A stretch of 64,000 nucleotides of DNA from AC-32 sp963715575 (GTDB lineage: Bacteria; Actinomycetota; Thermoleophilia; Gaiellales; Gaiellaceae). This document shows positions 23,832 to 31,990 of the stretch, in pieces. The notes under the pieces were generated by a model. The model saw nothing but the letters and a program-made list of their open reading frames with translations. It was not told the DNA's origin and did no database searches. The stretch lies in NCBI GenBank assembly GCA_963715575.1, contig OY970250.1, positions 186,001 to 250,000 on the forward strand, in the 5' to 3' direction. Made by a program: the position numbers and the translations under genes. Each line of letters starts with the position of its first letter. Within the stretch, counting starts at the first letter, position 1.

Positions 23832-25131
23832 GCTCCCGCTCGGGCGCGGTCGAGACGACGCGGTCGGCGACCTCGGCCGCGAAGACCAGGTCGTTGGTGA
23901 CGACAAGCGTGGCGCGGCGGGGCGCCTGGGCCCGCAGCAGCGCGGCAAGCTCGTCCTTGCGAGGTGGATCGACGCCGCGGGTCGGTTCGTCGAGGACGAG
24001 CAGGTCCGGCTCGGCGACCAGCACCGCGGCCAGGGCCAGCCGCTCGCGCTCGCCGCTCGAGAGGTCTCGTGGGTGGCGGCCCTCGAAGCCGGCCAGCCCG
24101 ACCTGCGCCAGCGTGGCGCGGGCGCGGGTGAGATCGTCGCCGACCGCCAGCCCGACCTCCTCGTCCGCCCGCTCCTTGACGAGATAGCGGCCCGGGTCCT
24201 GCGACAGGTAGCAGGCCCGACCGTCGCGCACAACACGGCCGGCTTGTGGCTCCAGCAACCCGCAGGCGACCTTCGCCAGCGTCGTCTTGCCGGAGCCGTT
24301 CGGGCCGACGAGAGCGACGATCTCGCCGCGGCCGGCCCGCAGGCTCGCCCGCTCCACGACCGGCGCCGTGTCGTAGGCGAACGAGACGTCGTCAAGCCGG
24401 CAGACCGCCGGCCCCGACGGCTCGGCGTCGGGCAGCAGCGCCTCGCGCGGCAGCCACGCGCCGGGCGTTTCGCCCTCCTGGATGCGGCCGTCCGCGACGA
24501 ACAGCACGCGGTCGCAGGCGTCGAGCACCCGCTCGGGCCGCTGCTCCGAGACGACGACGGCCGCGCCGCTCTCGCGCGCGAGCTCGATCGCGGCCGCGGC
24601 GCCTTCCGGGTCGAGCTGCGAGGTCGGCTCGTCGAGCAGCAGCAGCCGCGGCTCGAGCGCGAGCACCGAGGCGAGGCAGACGCGTTGCAGCTCACCGCCG
24701 GAGAGCTCGGCAACCAGGCGCTCGGCGAGGTGCGCGGCGCCGACCGCGGCCAGCGCCTGGGCGACGCGCGGCAGGATCTGCGCCGGCGGGGTGCCCAGGT
24801 TCTCGAGCCCGAACGCGACCTCATTGTTCACGCGCGTGAACACGACCTGGTCCTCCGGATCCTGGAAGAGCGTCGCCACCGTGCCGGCGAGGTCGGACGG
24901 GTGGACCCGGCGCGTGTCCAGCCCGGCCACCTCGACCGAGCCGGAGAAGCGGCCGCCGTGGAAGTGCGGCACGAGCCCGGCGAGCGCCCGCAGCAGCGTC
25001 GACTTGCCGCCCCCAGAAGGGCCGAGCAGCGCGACCACCTCGCCCGGCTCGAGCTCGAGCGAGACGCCGCGCAGTGCTTCGTGCTCGCCCGGGTAGGTGA
25101 ACGCGAGCTCGCGGACGGTCGCTAGAGCCAC
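23818..25131 (-). CDS. ECF transporter ATPase, two fused ABC domains
   Basis: 437 aa, both EcfA halves in one chain. Domain 1: Walker A GPSGGGKST (37-45), signature LSGGELQR (143-150), Walker B LLLLDEPT (163-170). Domain 2: Walker A GPNGSGKTT (276-284), signature LSSGERER (357-364), Walker B LLVLDEPT (377-384). It powers the ECF importer with EcfT and the S component. Oddity: the switch (H-loop) histidine seems replaced in both halves, by Q197 in VVVSEQRPE and N413 in LVVTNDLVFAAE, where relatives read SEHR and VTHD. GTG start at 25131, 10-base overlap with EcfT. Confidence 0.93.
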   Translation of the reverse strand: MALATVRELAFTYPGEHEALRGVSLELEPGEVVALLGPSGGGKSTLLRALAGLVPHFHGGRFSGSVEVAGLDTRRVHPSDLAGTVATLFQDPEDQVVFTRVNNEVAFGLENLGTPPAQILPRVAQALAAVGAAHLAERLVAELSGGELQRVCLASVLALEPRLLLLDEPTSQLDPEGAAAAIELARESGAAVVVSEQRPERVLDACDRVLFVADGRIQEGETPGAWLPREALLPDAEPSGPAVCRLDDVSFAYDTAPVVERASLRAGRGEIVALVGPNGSGKTTLAKVACGLLEPQAGRVVRDGRACYLSQDPGRYLVKERADEEVGLAVGDDLTRARATLAQVGLAGFEGRHPRDLSSGERERLALAAVLVAEPDLLVLDEPTRGVDPPRKDELAALLRAQAPRRATLVVTNDLVFAAEVADRVVSTAPERERAVA

Positions 25132-25820
25132 AGCACTCCCATCGCCACGGCCAGAGCACTCACCGCGAGCGCCGCCCGGTCGAGCAGGCCCCAGCCGGGC
25201 CGCGGCGTCCTCGTCCCGCCTGGACGGCCGTAGCCGCGAGCCTCCATCGCCTCGGCGAGGTTGAGCGCGCGCTCGAGCGAGCCGGCCAGCAGCGGCGCGA
25301 GCAGCCGTGCCCGCCCGCGCGCGCCCGAGACCTCCACCCCGCGCCCGCGCAGCGCCTCGACGAGCCCGGCGGCATCCCGCTCGAGCGTCGGCACGAGCCT
25401 CGTCGCCAACGCCATCGCCAGCACCGAGCGCCGGGCAAACCGCACCGACTGGACGAGGCGGTCGTGGTCGAGCAGCAGCGCGTAGGCCGCGAACGCGAGC
25501 GCGACCGCGGTCAGCCGCAGGCCCTGGAAGAGCCCGAGGCGCAGCTCCTCGCGCGTGATGTCGAGCTGCCCGAGCACGGGCACGGACGGGCCGCTCGAGA
25601 TCACGTGCCAGCCGATCGACGAGACGAACGGCGTCAGCACGAAGACCGCGAGGCCCGAGCCGAGGGCGCCCACGAGGTACATCCGCCGCCGACCGGCCGG
25701 TGCGCGCAGGCAGACGAGCAGCAGCACAACCGCGATCGCGGCTACCGAGACGATCCGGTCGGCGAGCAGCGCCGCGGCAGCGACGGCCGCCAGGAGCAGA
25801 GCCGCGGGCGCCGGGCTCAC
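25122..25820 (-). CDS. ECF transporter transmembrane component EcfT
   Basis: 232 aa from GTG at 25820, GTGA overlap with the upstream lipoprotein stop (a start at 25853 is out of register with this coupling). About five membrane helices plus the cytoplasmic coupling helices with the signature Ala-Arg-Gly-type motifs: VEALRGRGVEV and EAMEARGYGRPGGTR. These contact the ATPase grooves. It is the scaffold linking the S component to the ATPases of this operon. Confidence 0.92.
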   Translation of the reverse strand: MSPAPAALLLAAVAAAALLADRIVSVAAIAVVLLLVCLRAPAGRRRMYLVGALGSGLAVFVLTPFVSSIGWHVISSGPSVPVLGQLDITREELRLGLFQGLRLTAVALAFAAYALLLDHDRLVQSVRFARRSVLAMALATRLVPTLERDAAGLVEALRGRGVEVSGARGRARLLAPLLAGSLERALNLAEAMEARGYGRPGGTRTPRPGWGLLDRAALAVSALAVAMGVLWL

Positions 25821-26482
25821 CCGCTCACCTCGTAGCGGTACCGGAACGGCCACTTCCGGAGGAGCAGCTTCGCGTCGCCGGCGAAGACGAGCCGCACCGG
25901 CGAGCCGGGCGAGGATCCGCGCAGCGCGATCGTCGTCGCCTTCCCGCCGAGCACGAGCACGTTGGCATCCGCCGGCGCCTGCCGAACGACGTGGGCGTGG
26001 AGCCGCTTCGCCACCGCCCGTGCCCGCGGGTCAGTGGACACGACCACGGCAGGACGGCGCTTGCCGTCGTAGCCGCTCAGGAACGGCTGCGGGAACGCGC
26101 CGACGACGACCGGGTCCTGCGCCGGGTTCTGCCAGGCGCGGTAGTCCCACCAGGCGAGGTCGCCTTTCCGCAGCCGGTAGTCAGCCGCGCTGCGGTCGGC
26201 CAGGTAGCCGTTGACGTAGTAGAACCAGGACCGGTTGCCGCGCTCCTCCACCCCGTCCACACCGCGCACGTAGCGGCCGCCGAAGCGCGTCTTCACCTTC
26301 GCCACGCGGTCGAGCGCCTGCAGCACCGACTCGCCGGCGGGCACGCGGGTCGAGTAGAGGACCTGCACGCCGCGGTCGCGCGTCACCCAGAGCGTCGCGC
26401 CGCCGGCCGGGCTCGTCGAGGACGACGAGCCACAGCCGGCCAGCGCGACGACGAGCACCGCCGCGAGAGCGGCCCATCTCAC
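25817..26482 (-). CDS. DUF4430 lipoprotein (transcobalamin beta-domain-like)
   Basis: 221 aa from GTG at 26482 (GTGA overlap). A lipoprotein signal with lipobox LAGC, lipidated Cys 17, then a Ser-rich tether. The DUF4430 domain (about 29-115) follows: LWVTRDRGVQVLYST, SVLQALDRVAKVKTRF, and the family hallmark WFYYVNGYLADRSAADYRL then RKGDLAWWDYR. A second domain (about 125-221) is unassigned. DUF4430 corresponds to the C-terminal beta domain of transcobalamin/intrinsic factor, which caps cobalamin. Being lipid-anchored next to an ECF importer, it is a candidate B12-capturing protein (inference). Confidence 0.85.
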   Translation of the reverse strand: MRWAALAAVLVVALAGCGSSSSTSPAGGATLWVTRDRGVQVLYSTRVPAGESVLQALDRVAKVKTRFGGRYVRGVDGVEERGNRSWFYYVNGYLADRSAADYRLRKGDLAWWDYRAWQNPAQDPVVVGAFPQPFLSGYDGKRRPAVVVSTDPRARAVAKRLHAHVVRQAPADANVLVLGGKATTIALRGSSPGSPVRLVFAGDAKLLLRKWPFRYRYEVSG

Positions 26483-27078
26483 CGGATCGCGTTCGAGCGG
26501 ACGGCGCCCTTGAGCGTCGCCGTCACGAGCCCGCGATGGCGGCCGAGGCAGGCCGAGCCCTTGCGAGCGACGACGCTACGGCCGTTCACGTGCAGCCGCG
26601 CCCCGCGCGCGGGCGTCGTCTTGCCCGTGTCGTCCTGAGCCAGCACGCGGTAGCAGTTGCGCTTCGGCCCGGCGCGCAACCAGAGCGTTTTCGGCCCGCC
26701 CTTCGGGCCGAAGTCCGCCCAGTACCAGAGCACGCGGTCGCCGTCCTTGAGCGTGACCGCGTCGGCGCCGACGGCCGGAGAGACACCGTTCACCTTGAAG
26801 ACCCAGCCGCTCGAGCCGCCGGCCGGGTAGCGGCCGATCTGATCGACGTAACGGCCGAATCCCGCGATCGCGACGTGGTAGTAGAACTCGCCGGCCACGC
26901 TGGCCGAGTCGAGCGCGTCGAGCGCATTGGATTTGACCGACAACCTCGGCTCGGCCGAGCCGAAGATCGTGTGCGTCTTGCCCTCCACGCGCACGTGCAC
27001 GCGCAGGGCGAAGGCCGCGGGGACGACGAGCAGCGCCGTCGCGAGGACGGCGAGGAGAACAACGAGACGCCTTGACAC
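26479..27078 (-). CDS. secreted DUF4430 protein, first gene after the B12 riboswitch
   Basis: 199 aa from GTG at 27078, set by AAGGAGG 4 bases upstream; longer frames start inside the riboswitch. A signal peptide (VSRRLVVLLAVLATALLVVP, cleavage near AFA-24) is followed by the DUF4430 domain (25-120): LRVHVRVEGKTHTIF, NALDALDSASVAGEFYYHV, and SSGWVFKVNGVSPAVGADAV then LKDGDRVLWYW. Residues 125-199 form an extra beta-rich domain with two Cys (142, 177) that could be disulfide-linked. The domain is that of the transcobalamin beta domain. Expression should be turned down by B12 through the riboswitch. Confidence 0.88.
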   Translation of the reverse strand: MSRRLVVLLAVLATALLVVPAAFALRVHVRVEGKTHTIFGSAEPRLSVKSNALDALDSASVAGEFYYHVAIAGFGRYVDQIGRYPAGGSSGWVFKVNGVSPAVGADAVTLKDGDRVLWYWADFGPKGGPKTLWLRAGPKRNCYRVLAQDDTGKTTPARGARLHVNGRSVVARKGSACLGRHRGLVTATLKGAVRSNAIR

Positions 27079-27110
27079 GAATCCTCCTTCCGCGAGGGGT
27101 TCGGGTGTGG

Positions 27111-27256
27111 AGGCGAGAGGCAGGTGTTCTGACTCGGGGCTCCCTCCGGCGCCGCCTTCCCGGCTCGTGAGCCAGTGGCAGTTCGGCGCGGGAGCGTCTC
27201 CCCTCACAGCGGCGGGACCGTCCCGGACTCGCACCGGGTTCCCTCACCGCTCGCCT
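27111..27256 (-). ncRNA. cobalamin (adenosylcobalamin-type) riboswitch
   Basis: The minus strand carries the conserved cobalamin-riboswitch blocks in order: CCGGTGCGAGTCCGGGACGG, CCCGCCGCTGTGA, GCCACTGG, CCGGGAAGGCGG and the B12-box-like GAGTCAGAACACCTGCC. P1 is closed by AGGCGAG (27256-27250) and CTCGCCT (27117-27111). It lies 33 bases upstream of the DUF4430 start and controls the six-gene operon. No terminator follows; the SD AAGGAGG (27089-27083) lies just downstream and CCTCC next to P1 could pair with it, so control is likely at translation (inference). Confidence 0.95.
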
Positions 27257-27284
27257 GACGCGCGGAGCCTACCATTGGCAGTCG

Positions 27285-27638
27285 ATGAACCGACTCTCGC
27301 AGTGGGGCCCCGTCGTCTTCTGGGCCGCCGTGATCTTCGCTTTCTCCTCGGTGCCGAGCCTCGGGACCGATCTCGGCGTCTGGGACACCGTGCTGCGCAA
27401 GTGCGCCCACGCGACCGAGTACGCGATCCTCGCGCTGCTGCTCTACCGCGCCCTGGCACGAGAGCTGCCGGCGTTCCTGATCGGCTTCGCGTACGCGGTC
27501 ACCGACGAGCTGCACCAGGCCTTCGTCCGCGGGCGGCACGCCTCGCCGTTCGACGTCGCGATGGACGCGGCCGGCCTCGCGCTCGGCCTGCTGCTGCTGC
27601 ACGCGACGAGGCTAACCGTACAATCGCAGCGTGGCTGA
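27285..27638 (+). CDS. VanZ family membrane protein
   Basis: 117 aa, ATG at 27285, divergent from the B12 operon. VanZ-like four-helix protein: WGPVVFWAAVIFAFSSVPS, KCAHATEYAILALLLYRAL (the conserved K-x-x-H-x-x-E/Y core), and GFAYAVTDELHQAFVRGRHAS then DVAMDAAGLALGLLLL. VanZ-type proteins are linked to teicoplanin resistance in some bacteria but most are of unknown role. Stop overlaps the next gene by 8 bases. Confidence 0.9.
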   Translation: MNRLSQWGPVVFWAAVIFAFSSVPSLGTDLGVWDTVLRKCAHATEYAILALLLYRALARELPAFLIGFAYAVTDELHQAFVRGRHASPFDVAMDAAGLALGLLLLHATRLTVQSQRG

Positions 27639-27858
27639 CGGGAAGACGCTCGACGACCGGCAGCTGGACGCGGTGCTCGAGCGGCTCGACGGGCTCCGCG
27701 CCGAGCTGCAGCAGCTGAACCAGCGGCTCGACCACACCGAGGGCTACCTGGCCCTCGCCCACGAGCTGCGCTCGCTGAACGAATCCCTCCAAGCACTCGC
27801 GTACGCCGCCTTGGGCCAGCAAGGCCCGCAGGTCCGCCGGCGTCGTTCTACGGGTTGA
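27631..27858 (+). CDS. small coiled-coil protein, 75 aa
   Basis: GTG at 27631, overlapping VanZ by 8 bases. Charged heptad-like helix (LDAVLERLDGLRAELQQLNQ, LDHTEGYLALAHELRSLNES) with a basic tail ending RRRRSTG. No membrane segment, no recognised family. Its last 11 bases overlap the end of the convergent sugar-dehydrogenase gene. Probably co-transcribed with VanZ. Confidence 0.65.
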   Translation: MADGKTLDDRQLDAVLERLDGLRAELQQLNQRLDHTEGYLALAHELRSLNESLQALAYAALGQQGPQVRRRRSTG

Positions 27859-28939
27859 GCTTGTAGACCGTGCCGTCGAGCGAGGTGGCGTAGAGCTCGC
27901 CGGCCGCGTCCGCGCCGAACGAGGACAGGCTCGCGACCGTGAACGATTCGCGCCGCGGCCCCGAGAGCAGCTTGCCGCGCGAGGTGAGCAGGCTCCAGAT
28001 CGTGCCGCTGCAGAAGTCCCCGTAGAAGTACCGCCCCCGTGCCGAGGCGACGGCCTTGCCGCGGTAGACGTAGCCGCCGGTGATCGAGCAGCCCTGCGAG
28101 TGGCTGTAGACGGCGAGCGGGGAGACGAGCACGCCGCGTCGGTTCACCTGCTGGCCGGCCGTGTAGCGCGCGCGCCCCTCCCAGACGCGCCAGCCGTAGT
28201 TGTTCAGCGCCCGCTGCTGCCTGGGCGTGCGGAGGTCGACCTCCTCCCAGGCGTTCTGGCCGACGTCGCCGATGTAGAGGTCGTGCGTCAGCCGGTCCCA
28301 GGTGAAGCGCCAGGGGTTGCGCAGGCCGTAGCCCGCGATCTGCCAGCGCGCGCCGCGCTTGTCCACGTTCAGGCGCAGCAGCTTGCCCAGGCGGACGTTC
28401 AGGTTCTGTGCACGGTTCCCCGGATCGCCGCCGGAGCCGCCGTCGCCCATGCCGACGTAGAGCCGCCCGTCCGGGCCGAACTGCAGCTGGCCGCCGTTGT
28501 GGTTCGCGAACGGCTGGTCGACGAACAGCAGCCGGTGCGCGGTCTTCGGCAGCGCCGCAGTCCCGTTCGAGCGGTACTCGACCACGCGGGTGTCGCCGTT
28601 CCGGTCCGTGTAGTCGACGAAGAAGCGGTGGTTGCTCGCGTAGCGCGGGTGGAACGCGACCGACAGCAACCCTTGCTCGCCGCCCGAGCGGACGAGGCTG
28701 TGGATGTCGAGGAACGGCGTCGCGCGGAGCCGGCCGTTCACGAGCACGCGGATCACGCCCGGCTGCTCGACCACGTACAGCTTCCCCGGCTCGCTCTTCG
28801 GCGCGGTCAGGTAGACCGGGGAGTCGAAGCCGCGCGCGAAGGGGCGCATCCTCAACTCGGCCGAGCCGCTCTGGCCGCACGCAGCGCCCGGCAGCGCGGC
28901 CGCGAACAGCACGAGCAAGACCCCGGCGACCCGCATCAC
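27848..28939 (-). CDS. PQQ-dependent sugar dehydrogenase (soluble GDH/YliI family), exported
   Basis: 363 aa from GTG at 28939 or ATG at 28936. Signal peptide with a possible lipobox-like Cys (ALPGAACGQ). The six-bladed propeller of the soluble glucose dehydrogenase/Asd family is shown by FARGFDSPVYLTAP, QGLLSVAFHPRYASN, NHNGGQLQFGPDGRLYVGMG DGG (split), LRNPWRFTWDRLT, and GGYVYRGKAV, with GDVGQNAWEEVD. The catalytic His is in NHNGG. It oxidises aldose sugars in the periplasm or cell wall. It is coupled as GTGA to the TrkA gene, which seems unrelated. Confidence 0.9.
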   Translation of the reverse strand: MMRVAGVLLVLFAAALPGAACGQSGSAELRMRPFARGFDSPVYLTAPKSEPGKLYVVEQPGVIRVLVNGRLRATPFLDIHSLVRSGGEQGLLSVAFHPRYASNHRFFVDYTDRNGDTRVVEYRSNGTAALPKTAHRLLFVDQPFANHNGGQLQFGPDGRLYVGMGDGGSGGDPGNRAQNLNVRLGKLLRLNVDKRGARWQIAGYGLRNPWRFTWDRLTHDLYIGDVGQNAWEEVDLRTPRQQRALNNYGWRVWEGRARYTAGQQVNRRGVLVSPLAVYSHSQGCSITGGYVYRGKAVASARGRYFYGDFCSGTIWSLLTSRGKLLSGPRRESFTVASLSSFGADAAGELYATSLDGTVYKLNP

Positions 28940-29601
28940 GTCTTGAGCAGCACCCTCCGCAACTCGTCCTCCTTGCCCGGCTGGAGGATCGCCAACACCT
29001 GGTCGCCGGGCTGGAGCTCCGTCGAGCCGACCGCGATCTCGGAGCGGCCGTTACGCATGATCGAGATCAGGCGCGAGCCTTCGGGCAGCTTGAGCCGCTC
29101 GACGCGCTGCCCGGCGGCGGGCGCCCCGTCGGGGATCTGCACCTCGACGATCTCGAGGTTCTCCTTGCGCAGCTCGAGCAGGTGGACGAGGTCGTGCTCG
29201 GGCACCTCGTGCTCGATCAGCGCCATCAGCCCACGCGTCGCCGAGACGGTCGGAGCGATTCCGAGCAGGTCGAAGTGCGCCTGGTTGCGCGGGTCGTTGA
29301 CGCGCGCGATCACCTTCTCGACGCCGTACTTCTCCCGCGAGAGCTGGCAGATGATCAGGTTGTCCTCGTCGTCGCCGGTCAGCGCCGCCACGATGTCCGG
29401 CGGGCGCGCGATCCCGGCGCGCTCGAGGATGTAGATCTCGGTCGCGTCGCCGAGCAGGACCTGGTGCTCGAACTCCTGCTCGAGCCGCTCGAAGCGGTCG
29501 CGCCGCTGCTCGATCAGCGTCACCTCGTGCTTGTGGTCCTTGAGGAGCGTGCGGGCCAGGTTCGCTCCGACCTTGCCGCCGCCGGCGATCAGGATGTACA
29601 T
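28936..29601 (-). CDS. TrkA-type potassium uptake regulator (RCK N and C domains)
   Basis: 221 aa. The N-terminal Rossmann fold has MYILIAGGGKVGANLARTLL (dinucleotide loop GGGKVG), acidic LIEQRRDRFE and DIVAALTGDDEDN; the C-terminal RCK_C half includes GSRLISIMRNGRSEIAVGST and GDQVLAILQPG. It gates a K+ channel or Trk/Ktr transporter in response to NAD(H) or ATP. It is the second of two adjacent TrkA-like genes; its start overlaps the upstream stop. Confidence 0.93.
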   Translation of the reverse strand: MYILIAGGGKVGANLARTLLKDHKHEVTLIEQRRDRFERLEQEFEHQVLLGDATEIYILERAGIARPPDIVAALTGDDEDNLIICQLSREKYGVEKVIARVNDPRNQAHFDLLGIAPTVSATRGLMALIEHEVPEHDLVHLLELRKENLEIVEVQIPDGAPAAGQRVERLKLPEGSRLISIMRNGRSEIAVGSTELQPGDQVLAILQPGKEDELRRVLLKT

Positions 29602-30041
29602 CAGGTCGCGGCGGGCTCGGCGGGCCGCACCTCACAGGCCCGGACGGACTCGAGCAGCACGTCGATTGCGACCGAGGTCGGGCAGATCGTGCGCAGGCCG
29701 CGCTCGCGGTAGAACTGGGCGCGGGCCGGGTCGAGCACGCGCACGACCACGCACTGGTTGTCGAAACGCTGCTGGGCGACCTGGCCGATGACGATGTTCG
29801 TGTTGTCGCCGTCGGTCGAGACCACGACGGCGTCGGCCTCCTCGATCCCGGCGCGCCGCAGGACCTCGATGTCCATCCCGTGCCCGAGCACGAAGCCGCC
29901 GGCCCAGTGGTCGCCGAGGCGGCCGAGGGCCTCTTCCTTCTCGTCCACGGCGGTCACCTCCCAGCCCTCGCGGTCGAGCTGGAGCGCGATGTTGGAGCCG
30001 ACGCGACCGCAGCCGATTACCAACGCCTTCATATCGCTCAC
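29601..30041 (-). CDS. TrkA-N (RCK) domain protein
   Basis: 146 aa, GTG at 30041 (GTGA overlap with the UspA stop) or ATG at 30032. Only the Rossmann part is present: MKALVIGCGRVGSNIALQLD, VTAVDEKEEALGRL, DAVVVSTDGDNTNIVI, and RVLDPARAQFYRERGLRTIC. There is no RCK_C domain, so it likely pairs with the full TrkA protein encoded next. The membrane pore subunit is not in the window. Confidence 0.92.
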   Translation of the reverse strand: MSDMKALVIGCGRVGSNIALQLDREGWEVTAVDEKEEALGRLGDHWAGGFVLGHGMDIEVLRRAGIEEADAVVVSTDGDNTNIVIGQVAQQRFDNQCVVVRVLDPARAQFYRERGLRTICPTSVAIDVLLESVRACEVRPAEPAAT

Positions 30042-31934
30042 GATAGCTCAGCACCGTCCTCTTCCATCACGCCCTCCGGGAAGGCCACGACAAGCACCTC
30101 GCAAGGCGCCTTGCGCAGGACGTATTCGACCGTCGGCGAGAAGAAGCGCGACTGCCGCCGCCAGCGCGGCGCCGAGCCGACGACGATCAGGTCGTTGCCG
30201 CGCCGCTTGGCCTCGCCGACGATCGCGTCGCCGATCGAGCGGGCGCGGACCGTCTCGACCTGCACCTCTACGCCGTTGTCGGCGCCAAGCAGCCGCGCCT
30301 CGGCCAGGGAGGCCGCCGCGGCCTCTTCCTGCTCGTCGAGCTCGGCCTCGAGCGGCTGGTCGAGCGGCACACGGATCACGAACAGGGCCTCGACGTGCGC
30401 GTCGCGGTCGCGGGCGAGCTTGACTGCGGTCGCGATCATCTCCTCGCCGATCGCGCCGAGCTTCATCGGCACCAGGATGCTCGTGAACTCGCTCTCCGGG
30501 AACACGGTGGGCGGCGCCTGCACGTGCTGGAGCAAGCCCTCGCCACGAACCCTGCGGACGAGCCAGTACACGATCAGCCCCAGCGGCCAGCCAGGCGGGC
30601 CCGCCGTAGCGCGCGCCCGGATGTGTGGCCATCGCCGCGATCCAGATCGCGAAGGTGGCGACCGAGCCCACGACCGAGGGCACGGGCACGTCCACCCCGC
30701 GCACCTTCACGTTCCAGGGCACGCGGTAGGGGCGCGGCAGGTCGGGCTCGCTGAAGCGCAGCTTGATCACGGCCAGCTGGGCGGCGGTGAAGGCGGCGAG
30801 CACGCCGAAGCTGAACAGGCTCGCGAGGAAGGCGATGTCGTCGTGCACGAACGAGGTCCCGATCATCAGCGCGGTCGAGATCAGCGCGGCCGCGACGATC
30901 GCCTGCGGAGAGACGAGCGTGCGCCGGTTCAGCCGCCCGAAGGCGCGCGGCAGCTGCCCGTGCTCGCCGAGCGAGTGCGCGAGCCGCGTGAAGCCCGAGA
31001 TCGAGGTCGTGACGGCGACGAGCAAGATCACGGCACCGGTCAGGCCGACGTAGACGCGCAGCGCCGTCGCCAGGCCGTTGGGCAGCGGGTCGCGGAGGGC
31101 GTCCACGATCCCCATCAGCGGCGAGCCGAGCCAGTCGGTGCCGAGCGCGGTGGTGCCGTTCTCGGCCGGGAACGCACTCAGCGCCACGCACGCGATCGCG
31201 ACGTAGATCAGCACGACGAGCCCGATCCCCGAGAAGAGGCTGCGCGGCAGATCGCGACCTGGCTCGCGCGTCTCCTCCGCCAGGTTCGCGACCGTCTCCA
31301 GGCCGGTGTAGGCGAGCATCGCCAGCGGCAGCGCGAAGGCGATCTGGTGCCAGCTCGGATGCGTGCCGATCGAGACGCCCTGCGTGAGCGCGTCGCCCGA
31401 GAAGAGGAACGCGAAGCCGAGCACGACGAGCAGCAGCTGCGTCATCAGGTCGAGCACCGCGACGAAGATCCCGTAGCTGTAGAAAGCCGAGCGCCGCACG
31501 AGGCGGAGGGCGGCGACCCCGAGCACGACGCAGACGCCGACCACCACGTCCCACGGGTTGTGCTCGAGCGAGCCCCACTGCATCGCGGCACCGAGGTAGT
31601 GCGGCAGGAAGAGCCCCGACAGCGCGATCACGATCAGGTAGTCGAGGAAGATCGCCCAGCCCGTCAGGAAGCCGACCAGGTCGTTGAAGGCGCGGCGGAC
31701 GAAGGTGGCGGCTCCGCCGGTCTCAGGGATCGAGGTCGTGCCCTCGGCGTACGAGAGCGTGACGACCAGGAAGAGCGCGCCGACGATCGCCAGCACCTCT
31801 GGTGTCAGGCCCAGCGCGTGCAGGGCGATGATTCCGAGCGCGACGTAGATCGAGGAGGCGATCTCGCCGTAGGCGACCGAGAACAGCGCCGGCGCGTCTA
31901 GGACGCGCTGCAACCCCGTGATCTTCCGCGCCAC
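30038..31934 (-). pseudogene. APC transporter fused to UspA, broken by a one-base insertion
   Basis: As read, an amino-acid-permease frame (starting MARKITGLQRVLDAPALFSV) runs through about 12 helices to GGPAWLAAG. At the GGGG run (30578-30581) it slips out of frame; after removing one G the frame continues as LIVYWLVRRVRGEGLLQHVQ into a UspA domain (SEFTSILVPMKLGAIGEEMI, VEALFVIRVPLDQPLEA, IVVGSAPRWRRQSRF, YVLRKAPCEVLVVAF) ending at 30038. The second copy of the gene (32155-34050) has the two parts in one frame, so this is a +1 insertion relative to it. The wrong frame stays open to 30048, so no stop reveals the break. It may be a sequencing error or a real mutation. Confidence 0.8.
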
Positions 31935-31954
31935 GGCCGGAGGTTACTCCCGAA

Positions 31955-31990
31955 CAGGGACAGTCCCTGTGTCTGTCCCTGTGTCTGTCA
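31955..31990. repeat. palindrome plus 12-base tandem repeat next to a stop codon
   Basis: CAGGGAC-A-GTCCCTG (31955-31969) is a perfect palindrome. It is followed by two copies of GTCCCTGTGTCT (31963-31974 and 31975-31986) and a third partial copy that includes the stop codon of the 56-aa gene. It lies between that gene and the first APC-UspA gene. Low-copy in the window; a genome-wide search would tell whether it is a dispersed element. Confidence 0.7.
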
